This document shows positions 1 through 9,311 of a stretch of DNA of 64,000 nt, piece after piece. Location: the NCBI GenBank assembly GCA_015055505.1, contig SVIB01000004.1, forward strand, positions 1 to 64,000, read 5' to 3'. The notes beneath the pieces were generated by a model. That model ran no database searches. It worked only from the letters and a program-made list of their open reading frames with translations, and was not told the DNA's origin. Each line of letters opens with the position of its first letter. Position 1 is the first letter of the stretch. The translations under genes and the position numbers were made by a program. Source of the stretch: Clostridiales bacterium (GTDB lineage: Bacteria; Bacillota; Clostridia; Christensenellales; Borkfalkiaceae).

Positions 1-924
1 ATTTGGCCGATATCCGCTATGGCGGCTGGGGGAATGCTTGGTAATATTATTTTCTTTGCGGTATCCGGCTTTTGTCTTGCTGAAATAAAAGGTGGTTTTA
101 TTAAGTGGTACTTAAAAAGATTTTTACGCGTGTACCCAGTAATGGCAATATTTACGTTGATTACCATTTTAACGGGTTTTTATTCGGTAACAGGATTTAA
201 TGATGTTGTTAGATTTTTCGTGTATCCCACTAATTATATCTTTCTCGTTTGGCTAATGGTGTTATATGCAATATTTTATTTTGTCGCTTGGCTTGCTAAA
301 AAGGAAGAAAAAGTTTGGTGGATAACGATTGTTGCTGTCTTTGTTTGCTGGATAACCGTATATATGTTGTTTGTGGACAAAACGAAGTACGTAATTGACG
401 ACGTAAGTTCTCCGTTTATTATGTTTTTATATTTTTCGTCAATGCTCATTGGCGCGTTGTTTAAAAAGAAGAAAAATAGTTTTACAAAAATAAAATGGTA
501 TGAGTTGTTGTTATTGGCTGTAAGTTTAATTTTGTATTTCGGTTCGAAAATAATTTTTTCAAAGAAAGCGGAGATAGCAAGCGTCCAAATAGTAAATCAA
601 TTTTGCATTTTGTTCGCATTAGTTATGATATTTATCGTTATGATTGGAATGGAATCAACGCTTTCAAAGTTTAACGGTAAAATAAAATCGATTATAAAAT
701 TCGTTGCAAATATAACGTTACAAATCTATATCGTTCAATTTATAGTGATAAGAAAATTTGAAAGTTTAGTTTTTCCGTTGAATTTTGTCGTCGTTACGGC
801 ATTGATTATTCTCCTTGCATCGCTTGTGTATTTTGCAGAAGTGTTTATAAGGAGAGGTATAACGGCTATGGTAAAAAATAAAAAGGAAGAAAAGGTTGAA
901 ACAAGTGGACAAAGTAATAATTAA
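1..924 (+). CDS. acyltransferase-3-like integral membrane protein, 5' truncated by window edge
   Basis: Frame open from base 1; multi-TM, 'FFAVSGFCLAEIKGGFIKWYLKRFLRVYP' resembles OafA/YrhL-type acyltransferases. Confidence 0.7.
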   Translation: MWPISAMAAGGMLGNIIFFAVSGFCLAEIKGGFIKWYLKRFLRVYPVMAIFTLITILTGFYSVTGFNDVVRFFVYPTNYIFLVWLMVLYAIFYFVAWLAKKEEKVWWITIVAVFVCWITVYMLFVDKTKYVIDDVSSPFIMFLYFSSMLIGALFKKKKNSFTKIKWYELLLLAVSLILYFGSKIIFSKKAEIASVQIVNQFCILFALVMIFIVMIGMESTLSKFNGKIKSIIKFVANITLQIYIVQFIVIRKFESLVFPLNFVVVTALIILLASLVYFAEVFIRRGITAMVKNKKEEKVETSGQSNN

Positions 925-1846
925 TAGAACTGATTTAAAGGTTTCTCCCGTGTGTATGGGCGGTTGTCCGCTTGGGGGCTACGGTTGGGGAAATACCGAG
1001 CATGAAAGTTTAATAAGTACCGTTAGAGAAGCGGTTAATTCGGGAATAAACTTTTTCGACACGGCAGACGTATACGGACTTGGCGAAAGCGAAAGGAATT
1101 TAGCGGAGGCGCTTGGAAAAGATATAAATAACGTCGTTATTATGACTAAATTCGGCGTTAGAAACGAAAACGGAAAGTCGTTTTATGATAATAGCCCCGA
1201 ATATATACGAAAAGCGGTTGAGGGTAGTTTAAAAAGACTAAATAGAGATTACATAGATTTGTATCAAGTGCATTACCGTGACGGAGTTACTCCTCTTGTT
1301 GACGTAGCGGAAACGTTAGAGGATTTAAAAAAACAGGGGAAAATACGTTATTACGGACTTTCTAATATTCATCAAAACGACGTTGCGGAAATTTCTACGT
1401 TTAAAGAAAATCCGTTTATATCATTTCAGGACGAGTACAGCTTAGCATGTCGAAAGAATGAAAAGGATATGTTTACGTTTAGGGATGAGTTTAAAATGAC
1501 TCCGTTTACTTGGGGTAGTTTAGGGCAAGGAATTTTGACTGGCAAATACGATAAAAATCGCGCCTTTGAGTCAAACGATAGAAGGTCAAGAGAAATATAC
1601 GTAAATTTTCACGGAGAGAAACTTTTAAAGAACCTCGAGATTGTAGAGGTTATGAAAGAGATTTCAGCGGAGATTGGTAAATCGGTGTCGTCTATTGCTA
1701 TAAGATGGATTTTAGATTATTTAAAGGGCTCTATTTGTTTAGTAGGAGCAAAAAAACCGAGCCAAATACAGTCTAATGCAGAGGCTCTCGGTTGGAATTT
1801 AACAGAGGAACAAATAAACAGATTAGAAAAAATATCAAGGGGATAA
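896..1846 (+). CDS. aldo/keto reductase
   Basis: 'FFDTADVYGLGESERNLAEAL', 'IDLYQVHYRD', 'YYGLSN' AKR motifs. Confidence 0.92.
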   Translation: MKQVDKVIINRTDLKVSPVCMGGCPLGGYGWGNTEHESLISTVREAVNSGINFFDTADVYGLGESERNLAEALGKDINNVVIMTKFGVRNENGKSFYDNSPEYIRKAVEGSLKRLNRDYIDLYQVHYRDGVTPLVDVAETLEDLKKQGKIRYYGLSNIHQNDVAEISTFKENPFISFQDEYSLACRKNEKDMFTFRDEFKMTPFTWGSLGQGILTGKYDKNRAFESNDRRSREIYVNFHGEKLLKNLEIVEVMKEISAEIGKSVSSIAIRWILDYLKGSICLVGAKKPSQIQSNAEALGWNLTEEQINRLEKISRG

Positions 1847-1848
1847 GA

Positions 1849-2697
1849 ATGAACAGTAAACAGTTGGCATGGCTTATTAAAAGACACGGAATAGAGATGA
1901 CTCATTTATCACATGGCAGTCATATAGCGTCTATACTGTCCGTATCCGACGTCGTTGCGGTTTTATATAACGACGTTGCAAATATAAGTCCACAAAATCT
2001 TAACGACGAAAACAGGGACAGAATAGTATTGAGCAAAGGACACGCCGGCGGTGCGATTTACGCGGCTCTTGCAGAAAAGGGCTTTTTCGATAGAGAAGAG
2101 TTAAAAACTCATTATCAAGACGGTAGCCGTTTGTCGGGACATGTTTCGCATAAGGGAATTCCGGGCGTAGAGGTGTCTACCGGCTCGTTAGGTCACGGCG
2201 TTTGTATGGCGGCGGGAATGGCTCTTAATGCAAAACTTGAAAATAAAGATTACTGTACTTTTGCGATAGTTGGCGACGGTGAGTGCGATGAGGGCTCGGT
2301 TTGGGAAATGGCGTTGTTTGCTAACCAATTTAAACTTAACAAGTTGGTTGTTATAGTTGACAGTAACAAAATGCAAAGCCTTGATTATTGTGAAAATACG
2401 CTTGCTCTTGCTCCTTTTGCTGAAAAATGGAAGTCCTTTGGTTGGAACGTTCTTGATATTGACGGTCACGACCATGACCAAATACGCGAGGCGTTAATAA
2501 CTGCAAAAAATAGCGAGGACAAGCCTACCGTTATTATTGCTAATACCGTGAAGGGAAAAGGAATTTCTTTTATGGAATTTAATATTTTATGGCATTACCG
2601 TTTCCCGCATGAAGGGGAAGAATACGACACGGCTATTAAAGAATTAAACGCTATAAAGCCTGAAGGGGTAGAGGATCCGTACGAGGTGATAAGATGA
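1849..2697 (+). CDS. transketolase, N-terminal (TPP-binding) subunit
   Basis: 'SKGHAGGAIYAALAEKG', 'GDGECDEGSVWEMALFA'; internal ATG at 1849 follows the AKR stop better than the tracked 1792 start. Confidence 0.92.
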   Translation: MNSKQLAWLIKRHGIEMTHLSHGSHIASILSVSDVVAVLYNDVANISPQNLNDENRDRIVLSKGHAGGAIYAALAEKGFFDREELKTHYQDGSRLSGHVSHKGIPGVEVSTGSLGHGVCMAAGMALNAKLENKDYCTFAIVGDGECDEGSVWEMALFANQFKLNKLVVIVDSNKMQSLDYCENTLALAPFAEKWKSFGWNVLDIDGHDHDQIREALITAKNSEDKPTVIIANTVKGKGISFMEFNILWHYRFPHEGEEYDTAIKELNAIKPEGVEDPYEVIR

Positions 2698-3611
2698 GAG
2701 ATACCTTTGTTAAGACGTTGCTTGAAATAGCAAAGAAAGATAAAAACGTTTACATAGTTACGGGTGACCTTGGTTTTGGTGTGTTAAAACCGTTTTGGGA
2801 TGAACTTCCTAACCAAATTATAAACGCAGGCATAGCCGAGCAAAATATGACTTCGGTTGCGGCAGGACTTGCTATGCAAGGAAAGACCGTTTATACGTAT
2901 TCGATAGGAAATTTTCCGACTCTTCGTTGTATTGAACAAATAAGAAACGATTGCGCTTATCATGATGCAAACGTAAAAATAGTATGCGTTGGCGGTGGAT
3001 TTGTATATGGGTCGCTTGGTATGAGTCACCACGCAACGGAAGATATTGCAATGATGAGGGCTCTTCCAAGCGTAACGGTTATGGCTCCGGGCGATTTGGT
3101 AGAGGCAGCGTGCGCAACGAAAGCAATATATGAAACCAAGGGGACGTGTTATTTAAGACTTGGAAGAGGCGGAGAAAAGAGAATACACGAAAAAATTGAC
3201 GGCTTTAAAATCGGCAAGGCAATAAATATTCAAGACGGAGAAAAGGTAGCAATTTTTTCAACCGGCGCGATTTTTGACGAGGTGCATGAGGCATGCGAGA
3301 GGTTAAAGCAGGAAGGGATTAATCCGACGGTATATACTTTCCCGACGGTTAAGCCGATAGACAAAGAAGTAATAGAGCATTGCGCAAAAACGCACGGAAC
3401 AATACTTACCGTAGAAGAGCATAATTTAAGCGGTGGGTTTGGATCGGCTGTTGCTGAGGTTTTGGCGGAAATGGACGGAGCTAAGGCAAAGCTTGTACGC
3501 ATAGCTTTAGATGATAGATATTCGAGTATTGTAGGCAGTCAAAAATATTTAAGAAAGCAATATTCAATAGATTCCAAGACGGTAGAGGAAAAGGTAAAAG
3601 AGAACTGGTAA
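2694..3611 (+). CDS. transketolase, C-terminal subunit
   Basis: 'DLGFGVLKPF', 'NAGIAEQNMTSVAAGLAMQGKTVYTYSI'; 4-nt overlap with N-terminal subunit gene. Confidence 0.92.
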   Translation: MRDTFVKTLLEIAKKDKNVYIVTGDLGFGVLKPFWDELPNQIINAGIAEQNMTSVAAGLAMQGKTVYTYSIGNFPTLRCIEQIRNDCAYHDANVKIVCVGGGFVYGSLGMSHHATEDIAMMRALPSVTVMAPGDLVEAACATKAIYETKGTCYLRLGRGGEKRIHEKIDGFKIGKAINIQDGEKVAIFSTGAIFDEVHEACERLKQEGINPTVYTFPTVKPIDKEVIEHCAKTHGTILTVEEHNLSGGFGSAVAEVLAEMDGAKAKLVRIALDDRYSSIVGSQKYLRKQYSIDSKTVEEKVKENW

Positions 3612-3612
3612 T

Positions 3613-4683
3613 ATGAAAAAAATACTTATTTTAGCAAATGACGTAACCACTATTTTACAGTTTAGATGCGAGCTTATATCGGCTCTTGTAAATGACGGTA
3701 ACGAGGTTACGGTAAGCGTTCCCGAGCATGAGAGAACGAAAGAAATCGAGGCTTTGGGGGCTAAAGTGGTAAACACTAACGTTTCAAGGCATGGGAAGAA
3801 TCCTTTTAAAGATATTAAGCTTTATAAGGACTATATAAAGCTAATAAAAGAGATTCGTCCGGATATAGTGCTTACGTTTACCATAAAGCCTAACGTATAC
3901 GGTGGAATGGCATGCGGAAGGCTTAAAATTCCGTACGTTGCAAACGTTACGGGGCTTGGCGTTGTTGGGGATAAGGGATTATTACAAAAATTGATGCTTT
4001 TCTTATATAAAAAAGGTATAAAAAAGGCAAAATGCGTATTTTTTCAAAACAAGGCTAATAAAGACTTTTTTGAAAGTAAAGGTATTGTGGGTAAGCAGGG
4101 TGAATTGTTGCCGGGCTCGGGAGTAAACGTCGAAAAGTTTAAATATATGGATTACCCCAAGGACGGTGTCAACAATATCATATTTATAGGAAGAATTATT
4201 AGAGATAAAGGAGTTTATGAGCTTGCTGAAGCGGCAAAAAATCTTGAAGAAAGAGCGGATTTAAAGTTTACTGTTTTAGGCGACGTTGAATACGGCTCAG
4301 AAAATCCCTTTATAGGCTTAAAAAACGTAGAGTGCGTAGGGTATAGAAAAAACGTTGTAGACTATTTAAGAGATGCTCATGCAATCGTGTTGCCGTCTTA
4401 TCATGAGGGGATGGCAAACGTGTTACTTGAGGCGGCATCTTGTGGCAGAGTTGTAATAGCATCAAATATATCCGGTTGTCAGGAGTCTTTTGACGAGGGG
4501 AAAACAGGTTTTGGGTTTGAAGTAAGAAATGCGGATAGTTTAAGAGCTGCAATAAATAGTTTCCTTTCATTGTCTTATGAAGAAAAGAATACGATGGGTG
4601 TTGCAGGACGAAACAAAATGGAAGTTGAGTTTGATAGAAATATTGTAATAAATAAGTATCGCAATCAAATAAATACGCTATAA
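3613..4683 (+). CDS. glycosyltransferase family 4
   Basis: 'FIGRIIRDKGVYELAEAA', 'VLPSYHEGMANVLLEAASCGR'. Confidence 0.9.
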   Translation: MKKILILANDVTTILQFRCELISALVNDGNEVTVSVPEHERTKEIEALGAKVVNTNVSRHGKNPFKDIKLYKDYIKLIKEIRPDIVLTFTIKPNVYGGMACGRLKIPYVANVTGLGVVGDKGLLQKLMLFLYKKGIKKAKCVFFQNKANKDFFESKGIVGKQGELLPGSGVNVEKFKYMDYPKDGVNNIIFIGRIIRDKGVYELAEAAKNLEERADLKFTVLGDVEYGSENPFIGLKNVECVGYRKNVVDYLRDAHAIVLPSYHEGMANVLLEAASCGRVVIASNISGCQESFDEGKTGFGFEVRNADSLRAAINSFLSLSYEEKNTMGVAGRNKMEVEFDRNIVINKYRNQINTL

Positions 4684-4700
4684 ATTAAGGAGAAATGGAA

Positions 4701-6017
4701 ATGTACACAAATCTTTATGAAAAAATTGTAAAAGGCGAAGAAAAAATCTCACTTGTAGGTCTTGGTTACGTTGGTATGCCAATTGCTGTTGCTTTTGCAA
4801 AGAAAGTAAAGGTTGTCGGTTTTGACCTTAATAAAGGTAAAATTGAAACTTACAAATCGGGAATAGACCCAACTAACGAGGTAGGCGACGAGGCTATAAA
4901 GCAAACTACCGTAGAATTTACTGCAGATGAAACTAAGCTTAGAGAGGCAAAATTTCATATAGTTGCTGTTCCAACTCCCGTATATGATGATCATACCCCC
5001 GACCTTTCTCCCGTGGAAGGAGCAAGCCGTATTGTCGGTAGAAATCTTGTAAAGGGAAGTATCGTTGTTTATGAATCAACCGTGTACCCCGGTGTTACTG
5101 AAGACGTTTGCGTTCCTATTTTGGAAAAAGAGTCAGGACTTAAGTGCGGAGTTGATTTTAAAGTAGGGTATTCGCCTGAAAGAATAAATCCCGGAGATAA
5201 AGTTCACCGTCTTGAAACTATAACGAAAATTGTTTCGGGTATGGATGATGAAACTTTGGACGTTGTGGCTAAAGTTTATGAACTTGTCGTTGAAGCGGGT
5301 GTTCATAGAGCGTCTTGCATAAAGGTTGCCGAGGCTGCAAAGGTTATCGAAAATAGTCAAAGAGATATAAATATTGCGTTCATGAACGAGCTTTCAATAA
5401 TATTTAATAAGATAGGCATTGATACAAAGTCAGTTTTAGAGGCAGCAGGAACTAAATGGAATTTCTTAAAATTCTATCCCGGACTTGTTGGCGGACACTG
5501 TATCGGCGTTGATCCATATTACCTTACTTATAAAGCAGAGATGCTCGGTTATCACAGCCAAGTTATTTTAGCGGGAAGAAGAATAAACGACGATATGGGT
5601 AAATACGTTGCCGAAAACGTCGTAAAAAATCTTATTAAGGCTGAAAAAGCAGTAAAGAATGCAAAGGTTGCAATTCTTGGTTTTACTTTTAAAGAAAACT
5701 GTCCCGATACTAGAAACTCTAAAATATACGATATAGTAACAGAGCTTCGCGAATACGGTATAGAGCCGACTATTGCAGATCCTACCGCAGATGCTAAAGA
5801 GGCTAAACAGCTTTACGGTGTGGAATTTGTAGATATTTCCACAATAAAGGATATGGACGCTATAGTTTTAGCCGTAGCGCATAATGAATTTGCTCATTTT
5901 ACCGTGGAAGAAATGGATAAAATGTTTGGAAAAGGAAAGAAAGTCCTTCTTGACATAAAAGGACTTCTCGATAGAAAGACTTTTGAAAAAGCAGGATATA
6001 GCTACTGGAGATTATAA
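4701..6017 (+). CDS. nucleotide sugar dehydrogenase (UDP-GlcNAc/GalNAc dehydrogenase, VipA/WbpO type)
   Basis: 'VGLGYVGMPIAVAFAKK', 'YSPERINPGD', 'VGGHCIGVDPYYL'; RBS AAGGAG at 4687 favours ATG 4701 over 4695. Confidence 0.9.
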   Translation: MYTNLYEKIVKGEEKISLVGLGYVGMPIAVAFAKKVKVVGFDLNKGKIETYKSGIDPTNEVGDEAIKQTTVEFTADETKLREAKFHIVAVPTPVYDDHTPDLSPVEGASRIVGRNLVKGSIVVYESTVYPGVTEDVCVPILEKESGLKCGVDFKVGYSPERINPGDKVHRLETITKIVSGMDDETLDVVAKVYELVVEAGVHRASCIKVAEAAKVIENSQRDINIAFMNELSIIFNKIGIDTKSVLEAAGTKWNFLKFYPGLVGGHCIGVDPYYLTYKAEMLGYHSQVILAGRRINDDMGKYVAENVVKNLIKAEKAVKNAKVAILGFTFKENCPDTRNSKIYDIVTELREYGIEPTIADPTADAKEAKQLYGVEFVDISTIKDMDAIVLAVAHNEFAHFTVEEMDKMFGKGKKVLLDIKGLLDRKTFEKAGYSYWRL

Positions 6018-6020
6018 GAA

Positions 6021-6995
6021 ATGGGATATAAGCATTTAAAGTTTCCCGCAGGGGCAAAGTTTTTGGTTACTGGAGGAGCAGGATTTATAGGTTCTAATCT
6101 CTGTGAGGCAATACTTAATTTAGGTTATAGAGTTCGTTGTTTAGATGATTTATCTACGGGAAAACAATCTAACGTGGATATGTTTTTAAATAATCCTAAT
6201 TATGAGTTTATAAAAGGGGATATAAAAGACCTTGATACTTGTATGAAGGCTTGTGAAGGAGTAGATTACGTACTCAATCAAGCTGCTTGGGGTAGTGTTC
6301 CCCGTTCAATAGAAATGCCTATTTTTTATTGTAGGAACAATATTGAAGGAACTTTAAATATGCTTGAGGCAGCAAGACAAAAGGGCGTAAAGAAGTTTGT
6401 TTACGCCTCGTCGTCTTCAGTTTACGGTGATGAGCCAAACTTACCTAAAAGAGAAGGCAGGGAAGGAAATCTTCTTTCGCCATACGCATTAACAAAGCGT
6501 TGTGATGAAGAATGGGCTAAATTATACACAAAACTGTATGGTTTGGACACGTACGGCATGCGTTATTTCAATGTGTTTGGGCGTAGGCAAGATCCGAACG
6601 GCGCATACGCGGCAGTTATTCCTAAATTTATTAAGCAGCTTTTGAATGACGAACAGCCGACAATTAACGGTGATGGTAAGCAAAGCCGTGATTTTACGTA
6701 TATAGAAAACGTTATCGAGGCGAATTTAAAGGCTTGCTTGGCGTCGAGTGAGGCGGCGGGCAGAGCTTATAATATCGCTTATGGCGGTAGAGAGTATTTA
6801 ATTGATATATATTATACCTTGACGAAAGCGTTGGGTAAAAATATCGAGCCGAATTTCGGACCTGACAGAAAGGGGGATATTAAGCATTCTAATGCGGATA
6901 TTTCTAGCGCAAGAGAGCTGCTTGGTTATGAGCCCGAATATGATTTTGCGCGCGGTTTAAATGAAGCAATCGCTTGGTATAAGGAGAATTTGTAA
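6021..6995 (+). CDS. NAD-dependent epimerase (UDP-GlcNAc/GlcNAcA 4-epimerase, VipB/WbpP type)
   Basis: 'VTGGAGFIGSNLCEAIL', 'YASSSSVYGD', YALTK SDR motifs. Confidence 0.9.
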   Translation: MGYKHLKFPAGAKFLVTGGAGFIGSNLCEAILNLGYRVRCLDDLSTGKQSNVDMFLNNPNYEFIKGDIKDLDTCMKACEGVDYVLNQAAWGSVPRSIEMPIFYCRNNIEGTLNMLEAARQKGVKKFVYASSSSVYGDEPNLPKREGREGNLLSPYALTKRCDEEWAKLYTKLYGLDTYGMRYFNVFGRRQDPNGAYAAVIPKFIKQLLNDEQPTINGDGKQSRDFTYIENVIEANLKACLASSEAAGRAYNIAYGGREYLIDIYYTLTKALGKNIEPNFGPDRKGDIKHSNADISSARELLGYEPEYDFARGLNEAIAWYKENL

Positions 6996-7072
6996 TGTCT
7001 CAAAGTATAAGATTTAGTATTGTAATTCCAATTTGCAATGAAGAAAAGTTTTTTAATCAAAAGAGTATGTAA
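6995..7072 (+). pseudogene. truncated N-terminus of a family 2 glycosyltransferase (25 codons)
   Basis: ATG overlaps the epimerase stop (TAATG); MSQSIRFSIVIPICNEEKFFNQKSM* matches the GT2 'FSIVIPVYNEEK' start and then stops. Confidence 0.65.
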
Positions 7073-7101
7073 AAAATAAAGTGGAGAATATAAGGTGTAA
7101 A

Positions 7102-8277
7102 ATGAAAATATTATTTATCACTAGCCGAAACATATTAACAACTTGTGGAGAATTAAGACTTATAAAAAATAGAGCAATAAGTTTTTTTGAAGATTATCAA
7201 ATAAAGACTGACTTTTTGGTGTGTAGAGGAGATAAATACAAAAATAAAAGCCGAGAAGATATCGGAGCGGAGTCCACATTGGAAGAATTTTTATATCCGC
7301 AAAACAATATTTTCAAGATGAAAAAACAGCAAAAAAAACTTAAGAAAAGAATTTTTGAGTTGTTAAAACAAAAAGATTATTCCGCTGTAGTTGTGTCTGG
7401 CAATTTAGTATTAAGTTTATGTAAACAAATAAAGAGAAATTTTCAGCAAGTAAAGCTGATTATAGATGTTCATGGCGCGGTTGAAGAATTAATTGAGTTT
7501 AAAAATAAGGGCTTTTTTGGAAACATTGTAAGAAGTGCCATATATAAAATTTTTAAAACTCAAGAAAAAAAGTATTTTCATTTTGCGGATGCATTTTTTG
7601 TCGTTTCTAAAGCTCTAAAAGAGTATGTTATACAGGAATATAATGTAGCCGAAAAAAAATTTTTTATTGTTCCGTGTGCGCAAAGTAATGTGGTTTTAAA
7701 ATTTGATGAAAAAGTAAAAAGTAGAAATGAAGCACGGAAGAGGTATGGGATTGCTGAAGAAGAAAAAGTTTTCGTTTATTCTGGAGGCGTATCTCCGTGG
7801 CAGTGCATAGAAGAGTCCGTAGAGTTATTTAATAAAATAGCAATGAGGTTGAACAATTGTAAAATGTTGCTTTTATCGGGTGATAAAACTGCGGTAGAAA
7901 AATATGCAAGTGAAAAAATAATTGTTGATTCGTTACAGTATAGTGCTGTTAATAGTACTATTTGTGCGGGGGATTTCGCTTTTTTATTAAGAAAAGATTG
8001 TGTGACAAATAATGTGGCATACCCAAATAAATTTATCGAGTATGTTCAAAGTGGTATGAAAATAATAGCAACACCTTATGTAAAAGATGTAGCAGAACAA
8101 ATTGACGAATATAATTTGGGCGTAGTTATAGAAGATTTCAATGATGAGCCTATATTAAATCTACTAATGAATTCTGAAGGCTATATGTTAGATAAAAATA
8201 ACCGCCAAGAACTTTTAAACAATGTTAATTTTTGTAATAGACTTTTACCTTGCGTTAAGTTTTTAAGAGGAGAGTAA
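7102..8277 (+). CDS. glycosyltransferase (GT4-like)
   Basis: 'MKILFITSRN', 'FFVVSKALKEYV', 'VFVYSGGVSPWQCIEESVELF'. Confidence 0.7.
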   Translation: MKILFITSRNILTTCGELRLIKNRAISFFEDYQIKTDFLVCRGDKYKNKSREDIGAESTLEEFLYPQNNIFKMKKQQKKLKKRIFELLKQKDYSAVVVSGNLVLSLCKQIKRNFQQVKLIIDVHGAVEELIEFKNKGFFGNIVRSAIYKIFKTQEKKYFHFADAFFVVSKALKEYVIQEYNVAEKKFFIVPCAQSNVVLKFDEKVKSRNEARKRYGIAEEEKVFVYSGGVSPWQCIEESVELFNKIAMRLNNCKMLLLSGDKTAVEKYASEKIIVDSLQYSAVNSTICAGDFAFLLRKDCVTNNVAYPNKFIEYVQSGMKIIATPYVKDVAEQIDEYNLGVVIEDFNDEPILNLLMNSEGYMLDKNNRQELLNNVNFCNRLLPCVKFLRGE

Positions 8278-8279
8278 AA

Positions 8280-9311
8280 ATGAAAAAGATTTATATAACG
8301 GTTGATACGGAATGTCATGATATAAATCAAGTAAATAGTTATATTTGGGGAAAAGTAAAGGATAAGGAATATGGGATTAAGTTTATTCTTGAGCAGGGTA
8401 AAAAATATAATATCCCGATTAATTTCTTTTTTGATATGTGTGAGTCTTTTAGGTACGGACAAGAGTATTCAAAAGAGATAATAGAAACAATTAGGAAGTA
8501 CAATCAACCGATATATTTACATATTCATCCAAACTATATTTCAGGAAATGACGATAAATCTTTTTTATGGCAGTACACTAAAGAAGAACAAAAGGATATT
8601 TTAAGAAAAGGATTTCAGCAATATTGTGACTTGTTAGGAAAAGAAAAATGTGCAGCATTTAGAGTTGGTAGGTATGCTGCTTGTTTGGAAATGTACGAAT
8701 GTTTGCAAGAATTAGGGGTTGAAACAATCGATTTGTCCTATTGTTACAACAACCATAAAATGTGCCATCTATATTTTGATGAAATTAATGTGATAAATAG
8801 ACCTAAAATTTTTAAAGGCCAAACAGTGTTACCTAATACGCGGTTTGTGTGTTTAGATTTTTTAGGTGTAAAAAAGTCTTTAAATACAGATGTCCACGAA
8901 GCAACATTGCAAGAAATAAAAGAAGTTTTAAAAGAAGAATCTCTAGAGCATGTTGTTTTGACAATGCATTCGTGGCATTTTATTGATAAAGCATTTTACA
9001 GAAAAAAAATCAGGGGAGATAAAAGACAGATTAAGAAATTCAACAAATTAATTCAATATTGTTTGAATAAAGGTTTTGAATTTGATAGAATTGAGAATTT
9101 AACATATAGGGATAATTGTTCAGAAGAACTATTAACGGAAAAAGAAATAAATAATTGTAGAGGGGTAAGAGGAAAAATAAAATCATTATTTTTTAATTTT
9201 TCTAGATTTCAAGAAATAGCAAAACTCAATAAAAAATATTTCTTTATATACGCAGGATTTTATTCTACAATCATATTAGCGCTATTAATATTACTAATTG
9301 TTTTATTATGA
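8280..9311 (+). CDS. polysaccharide-deacetylase-like protein with C-terminal TM helix
   Basis: 'YITVDTECHD', 'IYLHIHPNY', 'LTMHSWHF'; hydrophobic C-terminus. Confidence 0.6.
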   Translation: MKKIYITVDTECHDINQVNSYIWGKVKDKEYGIKFILEQGKKYNIPINFFFDMCESFRYGQEYSKEIIETIRKYNQPIYLHIHPNYISGNDDKSFLWQYTKEEQKDILRKGFQQYCDLLGKEKCAAFRVGRYAACLEMYECLQELGVETIDLSYCYNNHKMCHLYFDEINVINRPKIFKGQTVLPNTRFVCLDFLGVKKSLNTDVHEATLQEIKEVLKEESLEHVVLTMHSWHFIDKAFYRKKIRGDKRQIKKFNKLIQYCLNKGFEFDRIENLTYRDNCSEELLTEKEINNCRGVRGKIKSLFFNFSRFQEIAKLNKKYFFIYAGFYSTIILALLILLIVLL

